Assembly: GCA_012727625.1 (NCBI GenBank)
Contig: JAAYGP010000276.1
Location: 1 to 5,315, forward strand
Direction of reading: 5' to 3'
DNA length: 5,315 nt
Source of the DNA: Clostridiaceae bacterium
GTDB taxonomy: Bacteria; Bacillota; Clostridia; DSM-8532
Positions 5,274 to 5,315 of this stretch are shown here, in pieces. The notes beneath the pieces are model-generated. The model had not been told where the DNA came from and did no database searches. It saw only the letters and a program-made list of their open reading frames with translations. The stretch's first letter is position 1. Every line of letters starts with the position of its first letter. The position numbers and the translations under genes were made by a program.

Positions 5274-5295
5274 AAATTCAATTAGAATTTTTGAC
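5270..5295. other. Hairpin at the possible IS end
   Basis: GTCAAAATTC (5270-5279), AATTA loop, GAATTTTTGAC (5285-5295): a 10-bp stem with one bulged T. It overlaps the second 22-bp repeat. It could be a transposase-binding site or a leader hairpin of the gene to the right. Confidence 0.4.
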
Positions 5296-5308
5296 ACTAC
5301 CAGATACG

Positions 5309-5315
5309 AAAGAGG
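5309..5315 (+). promoter_or_regulatory. Possible ribosome-binding site of a gene starting beyond the window
   Basis: AAAGAGG at the very end of the window on the plus strand is a good SD-like sequence. If used, a plus-strand gene (istA of an IS21-like element is the guess) would start a few bases outside. Nothing downstream can be seen. Confidence 0.3.

Noticed and set aside
5291..5296. Perfect TTGACA hexamer considered as a -35 box
   Set aside because: A -10 at normal spacing would fall at or beyond the window edge and would collide with the SD-like AAAGAGG, so it cannot be evaluated.
1..5315. CRISPR array, tRNA or rRNA genes
   Set aside because: No regularly spaced repeats with unique spacers, and no cloverleaf or conserved rRNA sequence was seen on either strand.

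Overview
The window looks like AT-rich bacterial DNA, most likely from an anaerobic Firmicute (Clostridia-like). The reasons are strong purine-rich ribosome-binding sites, a TTG start, TTGAAC-17-TATACT type promoters, and a gene set of glycosidase, UspA-like protein and gluconate-5-dehydrogenase-like SDR. This placement is an inference. The beta-helix protein also resembles surface proteins of methanogens, so an archaeal or laterally acquired origin is not strictly excluded. All recognisable genes are on the minus strand.

Layout from left to right. At 1-1528 is the N-terminal 509 codons of a GH89 alpha-N-acetylglucosaminidase, open to the left edge, with both expected catalytic glutamates. 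At 1613-2002 is a small UspA-like protein with a TTG start, 84 nt upstream of the GH89 gene and probably co-transcribed with it. At 2003-2526 is a long non-coding stretch with a candidate extended -10 promoter, a small hairpin, and a roughly 130-bp imperfect inverted repeat (2310-2438). At 2527-3204 is a broken secreted right-handed beta-helix (pectate-lyase-fold) gene: its C-terminal half is missing and no start codon lies at the expected place behind an excellent Shine-Dalgarno. Its promoter (3251-3279) and a perfect 12-bp palindrome at the transcription start survive. At 3546-4317 is an SDR oxidoreductase gene frameshifted near its C-terminus, with a promoter, an operator-like inverted repeat and a factor-independent terminator.

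The right end (about 4480-5315) looks like mobile-element or replicon debris. It holds an unrecognised Cys-containing small gene (4560-5000) that only reads as one protein if two single-base shifts at homopolymers are allowed. It also holds a dense cluster of CCACA-type nonamers resembling DnaA boxes (4978-5151), an AT-rich stretch, two tandem 22-bp repeats (5231-5273), and a purine-rich SD at the very edge. A 12-bp word (TACGAAAATAAA) with partly similar flanks occurs at 4510 and 5228 and brackets this block. The pattern would fit the end of an IS21-like insertion sequence, or a decayed origin, but neither is proven here.

The GH89 and Usp genes look intact, while the three genes to their right are each damaged. 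Either this is a decaying accessory region next to an insertion sequence, or part of the damage is sequencing error at short homopolymers. No complete novel multi-gene system can be seen. The most unusual items are the CCACA-box cluster with its adjacent unknown gene, and the large inverted repeat.
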